Shown here piece after piece: positions 28,997 to 31,573 of a stretch of DNA of 31,573 nt. The stretch covers positions 64,001-95,573 of the forward strand of contig JAUCBJ010008219.1 in NCBI GenBank assembly GCA_032718475.1. The letters are read 5' to 3'. How positions within the stretch are numbered: position 1 is the first letter of the stretch; every line of letters begins with the position of its first letter. Made by a program: the position numbers and the translations under genes. Under the pieces are notes generated by a model. That model did not search any database. It was not told where the DNA came from and saw nothing but the letters and a program-made list of their open reading frames with translations. The DNA is from Nemertoderma westbladi (lineage: Eukaryota > Xenacoelomorpha > Nemertodermatida > Nemertodermatidae).

Positions 28997-29135
28997 AGTA
29001 CACAAGCAGGGCAGATAAACATACAAACAGTTAAAAAAGTCAGTCGAAACTGTTTTATTCAAACTTGAATAAAACTGAAAGAAAAAAACACTCACTGTAT
29101 ATTTTTTTGTTTTTGTATAATTTTTGTCGCACTGT

Positions 29136-29151
29136 ATTGCTTTTAAGCAAC
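29136..29151. repeat. ATTGCTTTTAAGCAAC motif, copy 3; right inverted end candidate
   Basis: One base differs from the other copies. It pairs in inverted orientation with the 27160 copy over about 28 bp. Confidence 0.7.
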
Positions 29152-29159
29152 GTGTTGTG

Positions 29160-30009
29160 AAAACACACAAAATTATAAAATATATTATGAAACATGATCT
29201 TTGCTCTAACTAATAAATATTACAATAAAGATGCGGAATGGATGTGCAATATATTGTTTTAGTTATTTCCGGTACCGGTACAACTTTAATGTGAAGTAAT
29301 GCAATAAAGTTGTTGTAGGTTTGGATGATCAGTTCTTGAGTAAATTAGGGACTTTGTTGTTATTGATATAGTTGATTGCGGAAATTCGTGTGTGAACCGA
29401 ACCTAACTAACCCACGCCACGATGATCTATTTATAGGGACTTCGGAAGTCGGTAAACACATTAACAACTTACTGTCATTCTACATAAAATAGAACAGAGT
29501 GCACACGGTATACCGCGGCAATTATGTATTCAGTACCACTACCATCCTGTTGCCTCACAACCCTACCAACATTGGAAAATGTGCCGATAAACACCGGTAA
29601 CTAACGTCTTGCCATGCATCATTTACTTCGGGGTGACTTCATACTGTATTAATAAGCAATGAGCCCACCCACCCACCCACGTCAAGTATGTAAATCTTTT
29701 ATTTTTATAGCGATCGTGCGTTACTCCCTCTTTTGTGCTGCGTTGATTTTCCGGAGATATAAAATATTAAAACTTTCCTATATTTGAACTTTCAAAGATA
29801 TATCCTCTTATTAATATTATTTAGGATATATTTGGCAATGACGTACAAATCAAAATCAAATTAAATTTAAACCACATCAAATTTAAAATCAAATCTAAAT
29901 TAAAGCGAAACTGATTTGTTCATTGCACTACCTGTATTTCTCGTGCTGCTGCATTTATGAGTAAGTCATCCACACAACATGACGCTGTTGACACTTAACC
30001 GATTTCAGG
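29160..30009. other. AT-rich non-coding stretch
   Basis: Holds a (CCCA)n microsatellite at 29666-29681 and an A-rich AAATCAAATT-type simple stretch at 29848-29902. No gene is supported. Confidence 0.45.
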
Positions 30010-30224
30010 AGTTGGGCTCAAGTTTCTAGTAATTTGTTCGCCACTGCTGCAAACGAGCAGGCTACGTTCGGTTCATTGGCCAGAAATTGGATTGCTGCTA
30101 GGATACATTCAAACAATATCAGCTGTTCCCAGTTGGTTCGTCAACACTCAACAGTATTGTACTGTTACCGACATTGTCCGAATTTGGCAACCAAACATAA
30201 CAAAACTTTCAATAGTACCGTGTA
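30010..30224 (+). CDS. Weak candidate exon, unknown product
   Basis: A stretch open in one frame lies between ACCGATTTCAG and GTAAGC. The translation has an Ala/Ser/Asn/Arg-rich part (NLFATAANEQATFGSLARNW) reminiscent of a mitochondrial presequence, followed by a less convincing tail. No domain is recognised and no neighbouring exon was found. It may be chance. Confidence 0.22.
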
Positions 30225-31573
30225 AGCAAGGTACACCTTCAGACCTTGGTAGTAAGTGAGGCACTGAAATACACGGTACCAGTAATACTGATTTGCATTA
30301 CATAAAGGTGGGGTGGGGGCCTATTGGTATTTTGGAGAAAATAACAGTAGGCCTACTGCAAAACAATTAACAGTAAAATAATAACATTCAGTAATTAGGC
30401 CTACATCTCACAGTGTCACTGTGTCAGTATAATAGTAGTACTATCAGTCTGGCAGTACGGACGGTATAGCCAGCCCTAATATTAATTATACTTATGTTAC
30501 ACACCACACAGTATTATGATTCAGTAGTTGCAGTTGCCTATATCAGTATATACATACAGTTGGCCTACTTACTGATGTACTGACCACTGTGACTTTTAGT
30601 TTTTGAGGATATTCAGTGACGCGCTTTATTCATATTTCTGACCCTCTATATGGCTGTAGCAGGACCTCGACGTTATTCTGCTAGTGACACGGGAACTATT
30701 CTGATAAAGGTAATAGTAATAATAAATGGGTCGTTTGTTACAGTTACTGAATCGTAATAAACTCATAAGCACTAAATAGTATGAAATTAAATTTACCGGT
30801 AAGTTGTGTAGATAATGTAGCATAATGATTGACATGGGTCCCATAGGCGCTACAAGGCCTATTAGTTTTAGGTTGTTGATGTAATGGAAATATAAAATTG
30901 TCCAATTGCAAATATTGTAGATTGAACAAAAAATTTGTAATCCTACTCCAAAAATACTGTAGACTACTGTAGAAGTACAGGCTCTTATAAGGACATTTAT
31001 AACTACTTTAAATCACTCCTCTTCTACATACACTATTCTTAATTCGGTTCTAAAATTTAAATTTTTCAGTCAAACGTACAGTACCGCTACAACAGTAGCA
31101 GAATTTTTTTTAACCCTATTTGGCCCGGGAGGGGGGGGGGGGGGGGGGTGTTGTTTTATAATTTTTTTTAATTCATCTGTATCTTTGAATCAGGATTGTT
31201 AGGAAACATGAGATTTCGTGAATTTTCCTAAAATTTAATTGGCTATCCAACAGAGCAAACGCCATTTACACGGCTATGATTGTTTTCGTGCTGTCTCCAA
31301 TCAGACACTAGGCTATAAAATATTATAAATGTCTCATTTGTCTCCCGAAGCTTCACACTTGAATGGAGTCCCTTGGTTATCACCTAAAGGGAGGATAAAT
31401 TTAAACTGCTTTGAGTCCTAGGCTTCAAATATGGAAGATCTTGATTGTTTTTTCATAAACGCACTTTTCGACAAGGCCATATTGTCTCTCAATGTTCTTG
31501 CTTAATTATTTTGGAAAAGTAGAACTTTATAAAGAAACGACTGAATGAAATATTAACACAAGATACCGAGATG
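30225..31573. other. Non-coding stretch with G tract
   Basis: A long G run (about 31129-31148) is the only strong low-complexity feature; AGGCCTAC words occur at 30350 and 30397. Short frames lack any resemblance to known proteins. Confidence 0.4.

Noticed and set aside
27522-29170. Five long overlapping minus-strand frames (up to 370 codons) with periodic protein sequence
   Set aside because: They are the 28-bp satellite read in three frames with few stops; no start context, domain or splice signal.

Overview
The window is eukaryotic and most likely comes from a marine invertebrate animal. It is AT-rich, has intron-containing metazoan genes (a selenocysteine-type glutathione peroxidase and exons of a nicotinic acetylcholine receptor-like gene), LTR retrotransposons of the BEL/Pao and Ty3/gypsy types, an APE-type LINE, tRNA-derived SINE heads, small DNA transposons and several minisatellites. 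The phylum cannot be fixed from sequence alone; an echinoderm or similar invertebrate is a guess.

Layout. 1-8346: the pol gene of a gypsy element (RNase H at 1-410, integrase at 7156-8346) is split by a complete BEL/Pao element at 411-7155. The BEL element has 282-bp LTRs that differ at one site, a 5-bp target duplication (CCATT), a PBS, a PPT and an unbroken 1947-codon Gag-Pol on the minus strand. 8350-11770: repeat-rich non-coding DNA, including a 436-bp MITE with TTA duplications and an 87-bp LINE 3' tail with a perfect 12-bp duplication, both nested in a larger inverted-repeat element. 11770-15652 (minus strand): two host-type loci. A two-exon GPX4-like gene has an in-frame TGA exactly where selenocysteine belongs. 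About 0.8 kb upstream are exons 2, 3 and 4 of a nicotinic receptor (152, 45 and 110 bp). The open frame then either stops or splices to a short exon ending on a polyadenylation signal, so the channel half is missing.

15750-19950: SINE heads, a 63-bp minisatellite, poly-C tracts and dispersed repeats. 19961-22789: one decayed LINE (minus strand) with endonuclease and reverse transcriptase domains, broken by frameshifts and small local duplications. 22919-25230: two more tRNA-like heads and a 66-bp tandem array. 26830-29160: a 1.47-kb array of a 28-bp repeat between inverted copies of a TTGCTTTTAAGCAAC-containing motif. 29160-31573: AT-rich DNA with one weak exon candidate.

Nothing here forms an operon or multi-gene pathway. 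The most biologically interesting signals are the selenoprotein GPX with unusual residues around Sec, the truncated receptor gene, and the recent nested BEL insertion. Gene calls rest on motif recognition by eye; no database search was run.
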